64,000 bases of DNA from Taxillus chinensis (Eukaryota; Streptophyta; Magnoliopsida; Santalales; Loranthaceae): contig CM042085.1 in NCBI GenBank assembly GCA_023512835.1, positions 4,187,989-4,251,988 of the forward strand, given 5' to 3'. Below the pieces are notes generated by a model. That model searched no databases. It had not been told where the DNA came from and saw only the letters and a program-made list of their open reading frames with translations. Position numbers and translations under genes: made by a program. Numbering within the stretch: position 1 is the first letter of the stretch; every line of letters begins with the position of its first letter. Shown piece after piece: positions 59,798-64,000 of the stretch.

Positions 59798-64000
<4,203 letters not shown>

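Overview
This is a nuclear genomic window from a flowering plant. The evidence is spliced genes with GT..AG introns, plant-type protein families (lysine/histidine transporter, PUX1, AUGMIN6, type-I prohibitin), AT-rich intergenic DNA and a chromodomain Ty3/gypsy retrotransposon primed by an initiator-Met-type PBS. Gene content fits an angiosperm, most likely a eudicot, but the species cannot be fixed by reading alone.

Layout. 1-2000: decayed gag-like retroelement DNA in about three tandem copies with a ~594 bp period, followed by one orphan exon with both splice sites (2281-2348). 4152-7970: cytochrome c1 (respiratory complex III), + strand, seven coding exons plus a 5' UTR intron. 11126-11896: single-exon TLC-domain membrane protein, + strand. 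13125-16655: LHT1-type amino-acid transporter, - strand, eight exons, first intron ~1.6 kb. 17-27.5 kb: AT-rich intergenic DNA with microsatellites, MITE-like blocks, a 20-bp-class minisatellite (22.3-22.6 kb) and a solo-LTR-like sequence. 27735-37797: structurally complete Ty3/gypsy chromovirus on the - strand, with 2.3 kb LTRs, a perfect 5-bp target duplication, PBS, polypurine tract, and gag-PR-RT-RH-IN-chromodomain order broken by frameshifts. It sits inside an older element whose 385 bp LTR follows at 37916. 41258-42112: single-exon prohibitin, + strand. 43352-43819: Emigrant/Lemi1-like MITE. 48506-50520: NBP35 cytosolic Fe-S scaffold, - strand, three exons. 50.8-53 kb: weakly supported divergent hypothetical gene. 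53397-56495: PUX1, - strand, seven exons. 59798 to the window end: 5' part of AUGMIN subunit 6, + strand.

The host genes are unrelated housekeeping loci and do not form a pathway or cluster. CYC1 and prohibitin act at the mitochondrial inner membrane, NBP35 in cytosolic Fe-S assembly, PUX1 on CDC48, AUG6 in microtubule nucleation, and LHT in plasma-membrane amino-acid uptake.

I found no convincing previously undescribed system. The most notable observations are the LTR-internal minisatellite carried in both LTRs of the young retrotransposon, the nested insertion with intact target duplication, two neighbouring genes whose 5' splice sites run directly into CT microsatellites, tandem repeats inside introns of LHT and AUG6, and an isolated exon remnant.
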